A stretch of DNA of 64,000 nt from Streptomyces bacillaris (GTDB lineage: Bacteria > Actinomycetota > Actinomycetes > Streptomycetales > Streptomycetaceae). The position numbers and the translations under genes were made by a program. Where the stretch lies: contig NZ_CP029378.1 of the NCBI RefSeq assembly GCF_003268675.1, forward strand, positions 1,984,001-2,048,000, given 5' to 3'. Under the pieces are notes generated by a model. The model made no database searches. It saw only the letters and a list, made by a program, of their open reading frames with translations, and was not told the origin of the DNA. Of this stretch, positions 54,711 to 63,189 are shown piece by piece (the stretch's first letter is position 1; each line of letters opens with the position of its first letter).

Positions 54711-57700
54711 TCAACCTCCGCAGTGGAAGCGGGCGTTGCCCCAGTCGGCGTGGTCGTTGCCGTTGCCGTCACCGCCGTCGTCGACGACGAGTTCGACGTA
54801 CCGCGCGCCGGTGACATCGGCGGTAAGCCGCCAGGCCGGGTCGGCGGCGCCCAGCACCGGTGACTTCACCTTCTCCGTACCGTCGGCGGTGACGGAGAAC
54901 CGTACGCTGCCCCGGCTGGTCTGGACGTCGTCGACGCCGACCTCGGCGGTGAAGGAGGTGCACCTCCCGCCCAGGTAGTAGCGGATCGTCGCCGGGGCGT
55001 GGGTGCCGAGCCCCTTGGCGTAGGTGACTCCGCCGATCCGCAGCGGGCTGCCGTCACCGCTCCCGGTCTCCCCGTTGGACTGGTCCCGCTCGACGGGCCC
55101 CCAGCCGTTCCGGGCCTCCGTCCAGTCGAGGTCGCTGGCCCAGCGGTCCTCGGTGGGTGGCGGCGGAAGGGTCCGTACGGAGGTCTGCGCGCCGAGCGTG
55201 CGCGGGGCGTCCTGGACGGCGTACGTGGCCCGGGCGGCGAGCTGGTACGTGCCGTACGGGGCGTCGACCGGCGGGGTGACCCGCCAGCTGCCGGTGACCT
55301 TCGCGCCCGGGGCGACGGAGTCGAAGGCGAGCGCCCCCGTGGGCTCGGCCTGCCACCCCTCCGGGACCGTCAGCGCCAGCTCCACCCCGGTGGCGGCCGT
55401 CGCCTCGTCGTTGCCGAAGACCGCCTTCACGGTGTTCGGAGCCCCCGGCTCCAGGGTCGTGGCGTCGGCGGCAACCGTGAGCGTGCCGCAGACCGCCTCC
55501 TGACCGGCGGGGGCGGGCCCGAGGTCGGTCACGGTGAAGGCGTCGAGCACGAAGTCCGCGCCCTGGGGTGCCCCGGCCCGCTTCCGCAGCCCGGTCCAGG
55601 TGTCGCCGCACCCGGCGGTGAGGATCTGGCTGAAGTGGCCGGTGGTGCGCTGCTGCCCGATGGGGGTGGCGCGGGTCTCGGTGGAGACGGCCCTGCCGCC
55701 CGCGTTCCGGTCGTAGCCGTCGACCCAGGCGTAGGCGCCGGCATGACTGGACTGGTAGGCGAACTCCACCTTGTACCGGTGGCCGTCCTTCATGGGAACG
55801 GTCCAGGGGGCCGTGCGGTAGACGAGCCCGGTGTTCTCCTCGTGGGACTTCAGGGACTCCTTGCCCCCGAGCACGTCGTCGATGAGCTTCCCGTTCCAGC
55901 CTGACCGGGTGTACGGGGCGTTGAGCTGGGAGATGTGGGTGCGGGGGTCGGTGGAGCCGCCCGCGTCGCCCTTGAGGAAGGGCCCCCACCCCTGGTCGAC
56001 CGCCTCGAAGTCCTCGTACACCACCGTCCCGGCCCGGGTGGCGGGGGCGTTCTCGACGATCCGTACGTCATCGGCCCGGACGGTCGCCCCGGAGCCCGCC
56101 GCCGCCTCGATGCGCAGGGTGGTGCGGCCGTTGGCGGGGGCGGTGAAGTTCACCTTGGCGCGCTGGAAGTGGGTGCCGTGCCAGTCGGACGCGGCGACGA
56201 AGTCCTCGGCCGTGGACCGCTCGACGGCGACCGACCGCCCGCCCGCGCTCAACGTCGTACGACGGGACTGGCCGGGTTCGACCTCGATGAGGGCGGAGGC
56301 GGTGTAGCGCTTGCCGGGCCGGAGTCCGGTGACGGTCTGGGAGAGCGCGGCGGCGGGGGTGCCGGAGAGGGCGGCGCTGTTGCGGCCCTGCGCGTCGGTG
56401 TCCCGTACGACGGTGCCGGTCTTCGTCCAGCCTTTCAGCGTACGGTCGTTGAAGCCGGGGTCCTTGAGCGGCGTGCCCTGGCCCCAGGCCGGGTCGGCCG
56501 CGCGGGGCGCCTGGGTCGGGTAGAGGACGTACGGCTGTCCGGCGGTGGCGGTGAGCGTGATCCTCCCGTTCACCGGGCGTACGGTGGCGACCTTCTCCCG
56601 CCCGTTGTCGGTCAGTTCGTAGACGGTGTACGGGCCCTTGCCCGGCACCTCCCAGGTGCTGGTGCCCCCGGTCTCGCTGTAGTGGTAGAGCTTCTTGCCG
56701 CCGTCCCACGGCAGCAGGTAGTCGGTGCCGCTGAGCACCTTGCGGCCCTGCTGGTAGAAGGTCCGCTTCCCGTTCTCGACCGTGCCGCGCACCCCGCCGG
56801 TGAAGGTGATGTCGTTGCCGTCCCAGCGGGTGATCTCCTGCTGCTGGAGGTACTTGGCGGGGAGGTTCTTCTGCCAGATGGTGGCGGTGAAGGCGTTCCA
56901 GTCGGTCTCGCCGGTCCACCCCTCGAACTCCTCCAGGGCGCTCTGGCCGAGGACCGGGTGGTTGTTCCAGATGTCCTTCTCGCTGTTGCGGATGAACCGG
57001 ATGATCTGGGAGTTGAGCCCCTTGTTGGTGGCCCCGCCGTAGTTGAGGTCGTTGGCCCAGTGGGACCAGAGCGAGGCGCGTTCGAACTTGTCGGACCACT
57101 CGGTGCCGACCGTCCACCCCTGCTGCTGCACGGTCTGGATCGTCTTGTCGGCGATCCAGCCGTGGGTGTAGTAGACGTCGATGTAGAGGAAGGCGAGGTT
57201 GCGGTCGGTCTCGTTCCGCAGTTGCTGGAAGCGCTTCGCCAGGTCGCCGCTGTTGAGGTCGCGGCGCTGGTCGATGTAGTAGCTCTGGTTGAGCCAGTTC
57301 CAGCCGGGCTTGGTCTTGTCGACGAGCTGTTCGCTGAAGGCCCTGGCCTCCGGGTAGGACTCGGTGGCGTTGACGTGGACGCCGAAGGTGGCGCCCCACT
57401 TCTTGCCCTGCTTCAGCAGGGTGTTGAGGTCCTTGAGGCCGCCCGCGCGCTTGTTGTAGTTGCCGCCGTAGTCGGGGTGGGCGGAGTCGTGGCCCTCGGA
57501 GCCGTACCCCTTGAGGACGGCGAGCTGGCCGAGGCCGTCGGTGGCCTGGGAGATCCGCTTGACGTCGTCCAGGGTGCGCAGGAAGGGGTGGGTGGCCTGG
57601 CTGGCGAAGTTGAACGGGATGTGGGTGACGACCCGGTCGGCGGTCTGCTCGCTGCCGGGCGCGGTGATGCCGATGGAACGGAAGGCGATGGCCGCGTCCT

Positions 57701-58595
57701 GCCAGTCGACGGCCTTGTCCCCGTTGGCGTCGGGGGTGACGACGACCTTGGCCCAGGGCAGGTTCCCCCCGTTCTCCGGCTTCGGAGCGCCCTCGCCCCG
57801 GTAGGTCCACTGGCCCGAGCTGACGCCGACCCGGACGCTGCCGTCGGCCTCGGTGCGGGCCTGGCGCCAGAAGCGGGCGTCATCGCCGTTGGTGGGTCCG
57901 GAGGGCTTGTCGTAGGAGGAGTTGGACTCGACGGCGGCGGCGAGCGAGTCGGTGTTGAGGAGGGCGTAGGTGGCGCCGAGGGGCGCGGGGTCGGGCTTGG
58001 TCTCCCCGGTGACCTCGGCGAAGACGTCGGCGGTACGGGTGGAGTCCGGGTCCAGGGTGGTGAAGGCGGTGGCGGCGCCCGGTTCGGTGGAGCCGACCGA
58101 GATCAGGTCGTGGCCGGGGATGTCGATGGTCCCGACCCGGAAGGCGGCGGTGTCGCGGACGGCGGTCACCTTGAAGGTGGTGGTCCGGCCGGAGAGGGTG
58201 AGCGAGGCGTCGATCTCGACCCCGGGGAGGCCGTCGAAGGCGAGGGTGTAGCGGGCGGAGGAGCCGCTCACCTTCGGCGCGCCCTTGAGCTTCACCGGGT
58301 GGGCGGTGCCGTTGAGGGTGACGGCGGTGACCGGCCGCGTACTGCCGAGGAGCCGTTTGCCGCTGGCCCGGTCGGTGTACGAGAGGACGCGCGGGAAGTC
58401 CTCGGCCACGGAGACGGTGAGGCTGTCGGAGCCGATGGTGGCGGACGCGGCGGCGGACCGGGCCGCTCCGGCCGGTGCGGGGGGCGGGGCGGCCGCGGCG
58501 GGGAGGGCGGCGGTCCCCACCAGCGCCAGGACGGCGGCTGAGGCGATGGCCGGGACCACGGAGACCGGGCCGGCGGAGGGGAATCTTGGCGACAT
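54711..58595 (-). CDS. Secreted endo-alpha-N-acetylgalactosaminidase, GH101
   Basis: The 1294-residue exoenzyme cleaves the Gal-beta1,3-GalNAc disaccharide from O-glycans. A signal peptide (about 1-40, ending AALPAAAAPP) is followed by a beta-sandwich domain, then the catalytic barrel with DKTKPGWNWLNQSYYIDQRRD. The nucleophile is FLYIDVYY (Asp about 473) and the acid/base VGTEWSDKFERASLW (Glu about 499). Carbohydrate-binding domains and a C-terminal NPCBM module (GGVTYAKGLGTHAPATIRYYL...DHADWGNARFHC) follow. ATG at 58595 is chosen because the signal peptide begins there. It is divergent from GH64; a LacI-type palindrome lies between. Confidence 0.9.
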   Translation of the reverse strand: MSPRFPSAGPVSVVPAIASAAVLALVGTAALPAAAAPPPAPAGAARSAAASATIGSDSLTVSVAEDFPRVLSYTDRASGKRLLGSTRPVTAVTLNGTAHPVKLKGAPKVSGSSARYTLAFDGLPGVEIDASLTLSGRTTTFKVTAVRDTAAFRVGTIDIPGHDLISVGSTEPGAATAFTTLDPDSTRTADVFAEVTGETKPDPAPLGATYALLNTDSLAAAVESNSSYDKPSGPTNGDDARFWRQARTEADGSVRVGVSSGQWTYRGEGAPKPENGGNLPWAKVVVTPDANGDKAVDWQDAAIAFRSIGITAPGSEQTADRVVTHIPFNFASQATHPFLRTLDDVKRISQATDGLGQLAVLKGYGSEGHDSAHPDYGGNYNKRAGGLKDLNTLLKQGKKWGATFGVHVNATESYPEARAFSEQLVDKTKPGWNWLNQSYYIDQRRDLNSGDLAKRFQQLRNETDRNLAFLYIDVYYTHGWIADKTIQTVQQQGWTVGTEWSDKFERASLWSHWANDLNYGGATNKGLNSQIIRFIRNSEKDIWNNHPVLGQSALEEFEGWTGETDWNAFTATIWQKNLPAKYLQQQEITRWDGNDITFTGGVRGTVENGKRTFYQQGRKVLSGTDYLLPWDGGKKLYHYSETGGTSTWEVPGKGPYTVYELTDNGREKVATVRPVNGRITLTATAGQPYVLYPTQAPRAADPAWGQGTPLKDPGFNDRTLKGWTKTGTVVRDTDAQGRNSAALSGTPAAALSQTVTGLRPGKRYTASALIEVEPGQSRRTTLSAGGRSVAVERSTAEDFVAASDWHGTHFQRAKVNFTAPANGRTTLRIEAAAGSGATVRADDVRIVENAPATRAGTVVYEDFEAVDQGWGPFLKGDAGGSTDPRTHISQLNAPYTRSGWNGKLIDDVLGGKESLKSHEENTGLVYRTAPWTVPMKDGHRYKVEFAYQSSHAGAYAWVDGYDRNAGGRAVSTETRATPIGQQRTTGHFSQILTAGCGDTWTGLRKRAGAPQGADFVLDAFTVTDLGPAPAGQEAVCGTLTVAADATTLEPGAPNTVKAVFGNDEATAATGVELALTVPEGWQAEPTGALAFDSVAPGAKVTGSWRVTPPVDAPYGTYQLAARATYAVQDAPRTLGAQTSVRTLPPPPTEDRWASDLDWTEARNGWGPVERDQSNGETGSGDGSPLRIGGVTYAKGLGTHAPATIRYYLGGRCTSFTAEVGVDDVQTSRGSVRFSVTADGTEKVKSPVLGAADPAWRLTADVTGARYVELVVDDGGDGNGNDHADWGNARFHCGG

Positions 58596-59011
58596 GGCCC
58601 CTGAGTAGTCCTCGTGTCGGGACACCGTCAACGAAGGACGGGGCCGGGGGCCGCCTCCGTCCAACAACCGTGGTCCGTAAGTCCAAGTGGGGGTACGGGG
58701 CCGTCGGGGCGCCCTCTCGTTCACCTCTTGGCACCTGTGTGCGCCTCTTGGCCGGAACCGCCTCCGTACAGCCGGGCCCATCCCCCCGTACGGTCACGGT
58801 TCGCACCCGCTCGGCTCCGGCAAGTACCGCTTCCGGGCGTCGAGTTGTGAAGACCTGGAACTTTTGAGAGCGCTCTCAGTCGCAAGTGTTGACGCCCGCC
58901 CCACCCCTGGCGAGAGTGGTGCGCACTCCGCAGACACCCCCACTGTCCGGTCCCTCCCCCACCCCATCCCCACGACGTGTCTGCGACCCCCACGCTCTCG
59001 GGAGTTCCCTC
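58596..59011. promoter_or_regulatory. Divergent regulatory region between GH101 and GH64 genes
   Basis: The 416 bp carry both promoters. The key feature is the perfect 14-bp palindrome TGAGAGCGCTCTCA (58865-58878), of LacI/GalR-operator type. It lies just before TTGACG (58889-58894), a 17-bp spacer and GAGAGT (58912-58917), a possible GH64 promoter. Confidence 0.6.
58865..58878. promoter_or_regulatory. LacI/CebR-like operator palindrome
   Basis: TGAGAGCGCTCTCA is a perfect palindrome matching the LacI-family core TGnGAGCGCTCnCA; the CebR site is TGGGAGCGCTCCCA. It is 134 bp upstream of the GH64 GTG and 270 bp upstream of the GH101 ATG. Binding by a LacI-family sugar repressor is inferred from the motif. 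Confidence 0.7.
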
Positions 59012-60238
59012 GTGATTTCACGCCGAATGTTCCTGACCGGTGCCGCCGCCACGGCCACCGCCCTGACGTACCCCGCCTGGGGCACCGCCCTCTCCCCGCG
59101 CGCCTCGGCGGCCCCCGCGACCTGCGAACTGGCCCTGGAGAACAAGTCGTTGCCGGGCCAGGTGTACGCGTACGTCACCGGCCGCGAGCTGGCCACCGAC
59201 GGCTGGGTGCTGCTCCGGGCGAACGGCGAGGTCTACCGCCCCGACTCCCCGGGCGCGCCGGAGACCCCGCTCCCGGTGGACTGCGCGATCCCGCTCGACG
59301 CGGCGGGCGCCGCGCCGGTGGTGCTGACCCTGCCGCAGATGTACGGGGCGCGGGTCTACTTCGTCCGCGACGACAAGCTGGACTTCTACCTCAACCCGGG
59401 CCCGTCCCTGGTGGAGCCCGCCTTCGCCACGCCGACGGACCCGAACTACGGGCGGACCTGGGCGTTCGCCGAGTTCACCTTCAACACCCAGCAGCTGTAC
59501 TCCAACATCAGCTACGTGGACCTGATCACCGCCCTCCCGATCGGCATCACGCTGGAGGGGGACGGCACCCATGTCGTGCCCGCGCACCCCGAGGACGCGG
59601 TGGAGCGGATCGCGGCGGACCTCACCGCCCAGGCGGCGGCCGACGGGCAGCCCTGGGACCAGCTGATCACCCGGGGCGACGACGGCAAGGTGCTGCGGGT
59701 GGTCTCGCCGCAGAACATCATGGCCCCGTACTTCGACCGGCCGGCCGAGATGCCGTTCCGTGGCCTGTTCGAGGCGCAGATCGACGAGGTGTGGGAGAAG
59801 TACCGCTCCGAGGACCTGCGGATCGACCTCCAGGGCGGCCGGGGCACGCTGGCCGGCCGGGTGAGCGGGGACGTCCTGACCTTCGAGGGCGGCCACACGT
59901 TCACCAAGCCGGAGACGAAGGACATCTTCACCTGCAACCACGGGCCGTTCACCAACAACCCGAGCGACTCGGACGAGAAGAAGGCGATCCTGGCCCGGCT
60001 GGCGGCGGGCTTCAACCGCTCGATCATGCTGAGCCACCCGAGCCAGCCGAACGGCACGACGGTGGCGGACTACTACAGGACCGAGGTGACCAACCACTGG
60101 TCCCGGGTGGTCCACGCCAACAGCCCGATCGGCTACGCGTTCCCGTACGACGACGTCCGCCCGGACGGCGAGCCGGACGTCTCGGGCGCGGCGCACGACG
60201 GGAACCCGCGCCGCTTCACGGTGAGCGTGGGCTCCTGA
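59012..60238 (+). CDS. Secreted beta-1,3-glucanase, GH64
   Basis: The 408-residue secreted enzyme is of the laminaripentaose-producing beta-1,3-glucanase family. The N-terminus VISRRMFLTGAAATATALTYPAWG carries a Tat motif (SRRMFL) and a hydrophobic core, so export through Tat is likely. The GH64 core starts TCELALENKSLPGQVYAYVTGREL. Catalytic candidates by family comparison are Glu154 in WAFAEFTF and Asp170 in SYVDLI. A C-terminal half with FTCNHGPFTNNPS and the usual folds follows. GTG at 59012 with GGGAG 8 nt upstream. No carbohydrate-binding module is attached. Confidence 0.9.
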   Translation: MISRRMFLTGAAATATALTYPAWGTALSPRASAAPATCELALENKSLPGQVYAYVTGRELATDGWVLLRANGEVYRPDSPGAPETPLPVDCAIPLDAAGAAPVVLTLPQMYGARVYFVRDDKLDFYLNPGPSLVEPAFATPTDPNYGRTWAFAEFTFNTQQLYSNISYVDLITALPIGITLEGDGTHVVPAHPEDAVERIAADLTAQAAADGQPWDQLITRGDDGKVLRVVSPQNIMAPYFDRPAEMPFRGLFEAQIDEVWEKYRSEDLRIDLQGGRGTLAGRVSGDVLTFEGGHTFTKPETKDIFTCNHGPFTNNPSDSDEKKAILARLAAGFNRSIMLSHPSQPNGTTVADYYRTEVTNHWSRVVHANSPIGYAFPYDDVRPDGEPDVSGAAHDGNPRRFTVSVGS

Positions 60239-60319
60239 CGTCAGCCCCGTGAGTTGCCCCCGTCGGCCCGGCCGGCGGGGGCACCCGTGCGTCCAGAGGA
60301 CGTGACGACCGGCGGCCGG

Positions 60320-60480
60320 TCAGCAGCCGCCGCAGTTGTAGTAGGTCACGTCCCAGTGGTTGCCCTCGTCGGCGTAGATGTTGCCGGAGCCGGACCGGTA
60401 CTGACGGGCGCCGTCGCCCCGCTGCCCGACGTAGGTGAAGACGCCGGTGACGTAGTTGTTCAGGCAGGTGCTCGGCGCCG
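60320..60480 (-). pseudogene. Remnant of a secreted protein (C-terminal piece, 5' end missing)
   Basis: The minus strand encodes a cysteine-flanked piece, STCLNNYVTGVFTYVGQRG, then a YRSGSGNIYADEGNHWDVTY segment and YNCGGC before a TGA at 60322-60320. Codon bias is good, and it looks like the C-terminal end of a small secreted protein. Upstream in frame only low-complexity Pro/Gly/Arg sequence follows, with no signal peptide or start in context. The 5' part therefore appears lost or replaced by GC-rich sequence. It could instead be a real small gene with an unrecognised start. Confidence 0.45.
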
Positions 60481-60657
60481 GGGCGCGGGACCGCACGCCG
60501 GGGTGCGGGGCCGGGACGCGGGGCGCCCGGGGACACCCCCGCACCCCCCGGACACCCCCGGACACCCCCGCCCCCCACGGCCGCGCACCCGCATACGCCC
60601 GTGGGGGGCCGGGCGCGCCTCGCGCACCCGCCCTCCCCACGCCGTCATCTCACCCGG

Positions 60658-61035
60658 TCACGCGTGAGCCTTGTAGGGGCCCGCGTTCGTGGTCCACCCG
60701 GTGGTCATCCAGGGGGACCACTTGCCCTTGCCGTCGGCGACGGCGCTGACGACCTTGATGCCGTCCCTGTCGATCCAGGCGCGCGAGGGCCAGCCGTCCA
60801 GCTTGGTGTCCTTGGTCCGTATCGAAACCTGGTACTTCCCGTTCTTCTTGCAGCCCTTGAACTCCGCGATGCCGTGCTTGTCCTCGAGCGTGCGGACCTT
60901 GCAGTTGAACTTCACCGTCTCGGACGTGGGCTTGGCCTTCCCCGCGGCGACGGCCGGAGCCGGCCCGGCCAGCATCGCGCCGAACAGAGCGACGGACAGA
61001 CCGGCGACGGCACCGGCCCTCAGGTGCTTCTCCAT
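60658..61035 (-). CDS. Small secreted protein
   Basis: The 125-residue protein has a signal peptide (MEKHLRAGAVAGLSVALFGA, cleaved around APAVAAGKA). The mature region is about 95 residues with two cysteines (FNCKV, KGCKK), probably disulfide-linked, and many aromatic/basic residues (SRAWIDRDG, WSPWMTTGWTTNAGPYKAHA). ATG at 61035 has GGGGA upstream. It does not resemble a family I can name. It lies in the extracellular-enzyme region beside the truncated fragment. Confidence 0.8.
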   Translation of the reverse strand: MEKHLRAGAVAGLSVALFGAMLAGPAPAVAAGKAKPTSETVKFNCKVRTLEDKHGIAEFKGCKKNGKYQVSIRTKDTKLDGWPSRAWIDRDGIKVVSAVADGKGKWSPWMTTGWTTNAGPYKAHA

Positions 61036-61187
61036 ACGTTCCCCATTTCGTTCCACCCCGGACCAGGTCAAGACACGCTCGGCCCGCGGGGACTTCGATT
61101 CTTACGGGGCGCCCGGCCGAAGTGGTTGACGATCCGCGCCAGTTCCTTGACCGAACGCGCCAGACCCGATCCCCACCCACCGAAAGG

Positions 61188-61237
61188 TTGAAACTTGAAC
61201 AAGATGACGCTAGAGTCGTTCTCGTTGAACGTTAAAC
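61188..61237 (+). promoter_or_regulatory. yceI promoter with palindromic operator
   Basis: TTGAAA (61188-61193), a 17-bp spacer and TAGAGT (61211-61216) form a good promoter. Immediately after it the near-palindrome GTTGAACGTTAAAC (61224-61237) covers the predicted start site. It would suit a MarR- or TetR-type repressor. Confidence 0.55.
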
Positions 61238-61283
61238 AACATCGACGCACGACACCGCCGTGCACGTCCCCCGAGGAGGAGCC

Positions 61284-61910
61284 ATGGCTCTGTTCACCCG
61301 CAAGTCGACCGCCGCCACCCCGACCGCCACCGCCGAGGCCCCCGCGGTGGACCCCGCCCTGGCCGCGCTGACCGGCACCTACACCATCGACCCGGCCCAC
61401 AGCAGCATCGGCTTCACCGTGCGCCACGCGATGGTCACCAACGTGCGCGGCTCCTTCGGCGAGCACGAGGGCACCCTCACCCTGGACGGCACCGACCCGG
61501 CGAACTCCTCCGCCGCCATCGACGTGAAGATCGCCAGCATCGACACCGGCATCGCGGACCGCGACGGCCACCTGGTGAGCGGCGACTTCTTCGACGCCGA
61601 GAAATTCCCCCTGATGACGTTCCGCTCGACGCGCGCCGAGCAGCTGGGCGGCGACACGTACCGCATCACCGGCGACCTGACCATCAAGGACGTCACGCGC
61701 CCCCTCTCCATCGACCTGGAGTTCAACGGCTCCGCCACCGACGTCTACGGCAACGAGCGCGTCGGCTTCGAGGGCAGCACGGACATCCTGCGCTCCGACT
61801 GGGGCCTGACCTGGAACGCGGCGCTGGAGACCGGCGGGGTCATGGTCAGCGACAAGGTCAAGCTGAACTTCGACATCTCCGCGATCAAGGCCGCCACCCC
61901 GCAGGCGTGA
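61284..61910 (+). CDS. YceI-family protein
   Basis: The 208-residue lipocalin-like beta-barrel protein of the YceI family, which binds polyisoprenoid-type lipids, has GTYTIDPAHSSIGFTVRHAMVTNVRGSFGEHEGTL, SIDTGIADRDGHLVSGDFFDAEKFPLMTFRSTRA, GDLTIKDVTRPLSIDLEF and a C-terminal SDKVKLNFDISAIKA. There is no signal peptide; the N-terminus MALFTRKSTAATPTATAEAP is a short low-complexity leader, so it may be cytoplasmic. GAGGAGGAG precedes the ATG at 61284. Confidence 0.93.
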   Translation: MALFTRKSTAATPTATAEAPAVDPALAALTGTYTIDPAHSSIGFTVRHAMVTNVRGSFGEHEGTLTLDGTDPANSSAAIDVKIASIDTGIADRDGHLVSGDFFDAEKFPLMTFRSTRAEQLGGDTYRITGDLTIKDVTRPLSIDLEFNGSATDVYGNERVGFEGSTDILRSDWGLTWNAALETGGVMVSDKVKLNFDISAIKAATPQA

Positions 61911-61952
61911 CCCGCGGCCGCGCATCCGAGCCCCACACCGGCGCAGACGACG

Positions 61953-61992
61953 GCGCGCCCCGCACCCGGGACATCCGGGGTGCGGGGCGCGC
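61953..61992. terminator. Bidirectional terminator between yceI and the siderophore-binding gene
   Basis: A 17-bp stem (gcgcgccccgcacccgg against its complement with one bulge) and a 5-nt loop, between convergent genes. Confidence 0.8.
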
Positions 61993-62030
61993 TCGCGTAC
62001 GTACGCGTACGGACCAGTGCTCGTACGGGG

Positions 62031-63056
62031 TTACTTCTTGACCTTCTCCGCGAAGAGCGGGACGACCTTCTCCAGGGCGTACGAGACGGAGAGGACGGAG
62101 TCCGTGGCGAACGCCTGGGAGATCTCCTTCTCGTCGAAGATCAGGGCGTGGCCGGCCTTGACCGAGGGGACCGCCTTGTACAGCGGGTCGTTGCTGATGT
62201 CCGTGGCGGGGATGCCGATCGGGGTCATCACCGTGAGGTCGGCGTCGAGGAGTTCGAGGTTCTCCTTGGAGATGGGGACGGAGAAGCCTCCGTCGGCCTT
62301 GGCCTCGACGGCCGGGCTGTTCTTGAAGCCGAGGCGCTCCACGAAGTTGACGCGGCCCGTGCCGCCGACGTACGCGCCATAACCCTCGGAGGTGCGCGAG
62401 CCGAGGACGATCGTGGCGTCCTTGAACTCGGGGTGCGCCTTTGCGGCGGCCTCGAACTTCTTCGTGGTCTCCGCGATCAGCTCCTTGCCCTTCTCGGGCA
62501 CGCCCATGGCGGCGGCGATCATCGTGGTCTGCTGCTCCCACGAGATCGTGTACTGGTCGCCGCCCTTGGGCACGCCCACGGTCGGGGCGATCTTCTTCAG
62601 GGTGTCGTAACGGGTCTGGTCGCCGCTGGACTTGGTGTCCACGATGAGGTCGGGCTGGAGGGAGGCGATCTTCTCGAACTCCGGCTCCATCGTGCCGATC
62701 AGCTCGGGGGCCTTGTCGTACATGCCCTTGGCCCAGGGGCCGACGCCCTCGCCGCCGAAGGGCAGCCAGTCGCTCGCCCCGACCGGCTGGCCGCCGAGCG
62801 CGAGCACGGTCTCGGCGTCGCCCCAGCCGAGCGCGACGATGCGCTTGGGCTGCTTTTCGATGGTGATCTCACCGAACTTGGTCGCCACCTTGGCGGGGAA
62901 GGCGCCCTGGGAGGCGGCGGGAGATGCGGAACCGGAGGTGTCGGAGGACGAGTCGTCCGAGGAACCACAGGCGGAGACGCCGACGAGGAGGGCGGCGACG
63001 GCACCGGCCATCAGGGCGGGGGCGCGGCGGGAGCGGCGGGAAGCGGAAGCGTTCAT
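62031..63056 (-). CDS. Iron-siderophore ABC transporter substrate-binding lipoprotein
   Basis: The 341-residue lipoprotein has a signal peptide ending in the lipobox LLVGVSAC (Cys about 28), a Ser/Asp-rich linker, and a FecB/BtuF-type PBP2 fold (GEITIEKQPKRIVALGWGDAETVLALGGQPVG, PDLIVDTKSSG, ADLTVMTPIGIP). The FecE-type ATPase next to it is encoded on the same strand. A 19-bp iron box begins 6 nt upstream of the ATG at 63056, so iron-repressed expression is likely. The siderophore is unknown. The transcript may start at or near the ATG. Confidence 0.92.
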   Translation of the reverse strand: MNASASRRSRRAPALMAGAVAALLVGVSACGSSDDSSSDTSGSASPAASQGAFPAKVATKFGEITIEKQPKRIVALGWGDAETVLALGGQPVGASDWLPFGGEGVGPWAKGMYDKAPELIGTMEPEFEKIASLQPDLIVDTKSSGDQTRYDTLKKIAPTVGVPKGGDQYTISWEQQTTMIAAAMGVPEKGKELIAETTKKFEAAAKAHPEFKDATIVLGSRTSEGYGAYVGGTGRVNFVERLGFKNSPAVEAKADGGFSVPISKENLELLDADLTVMTPIGIPATDISNDPLYKAVPSVKAGHALIFDEKEISQAFATDSVLSVSYALEKVVPLFAEKVKK

Positions 63057-63061
63057 ACGTT

Positions 63062-63080
63062 TTAGGTTAGCCTCGCCTAA
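63062..63080. promoter_or_regulatory. Iron box (DtxR/DmdR1-type operator)
   Basis: TTAGGTTAGCCTCGCCTAA fits the 19-bp DtxR/IdeR/DmdR consensus TTAGGTTAGGCTCACCTAA at all but two positions. It is directly upstream of the substrate-binding gene and overlaps any -10 box (TAACCT on the minus strand), so repression by the iron-loaded regulator is expected. Confidence 0.88.
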
Positions 63081-63189
63081 TGACAACGGTGCCATCGGGT
63101 TGGCCCGTCCGGTTCCCGGCGGTTTCCTGGCTGGTTTCTTACGGTCCTGGGCAGCCGTCCGTACGGTTCCGGGCAGCCGTCACTACGGT

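Noticed and set aside
60460..60648. Coding possibility in the cytosine-rich stretch upstream of the secreted remnant
   Set aside because: All frames give low-complexity Pro/Arg/Gly sequence with no signal peptide or domain.
63141..63181. Tandem 19-bp repeat (acggt..gggcagccgtc) between the iron-uptake genes
   Set aside because: Two copies with two mismatches in a short gap; too little to claim a function beyond local duplication.
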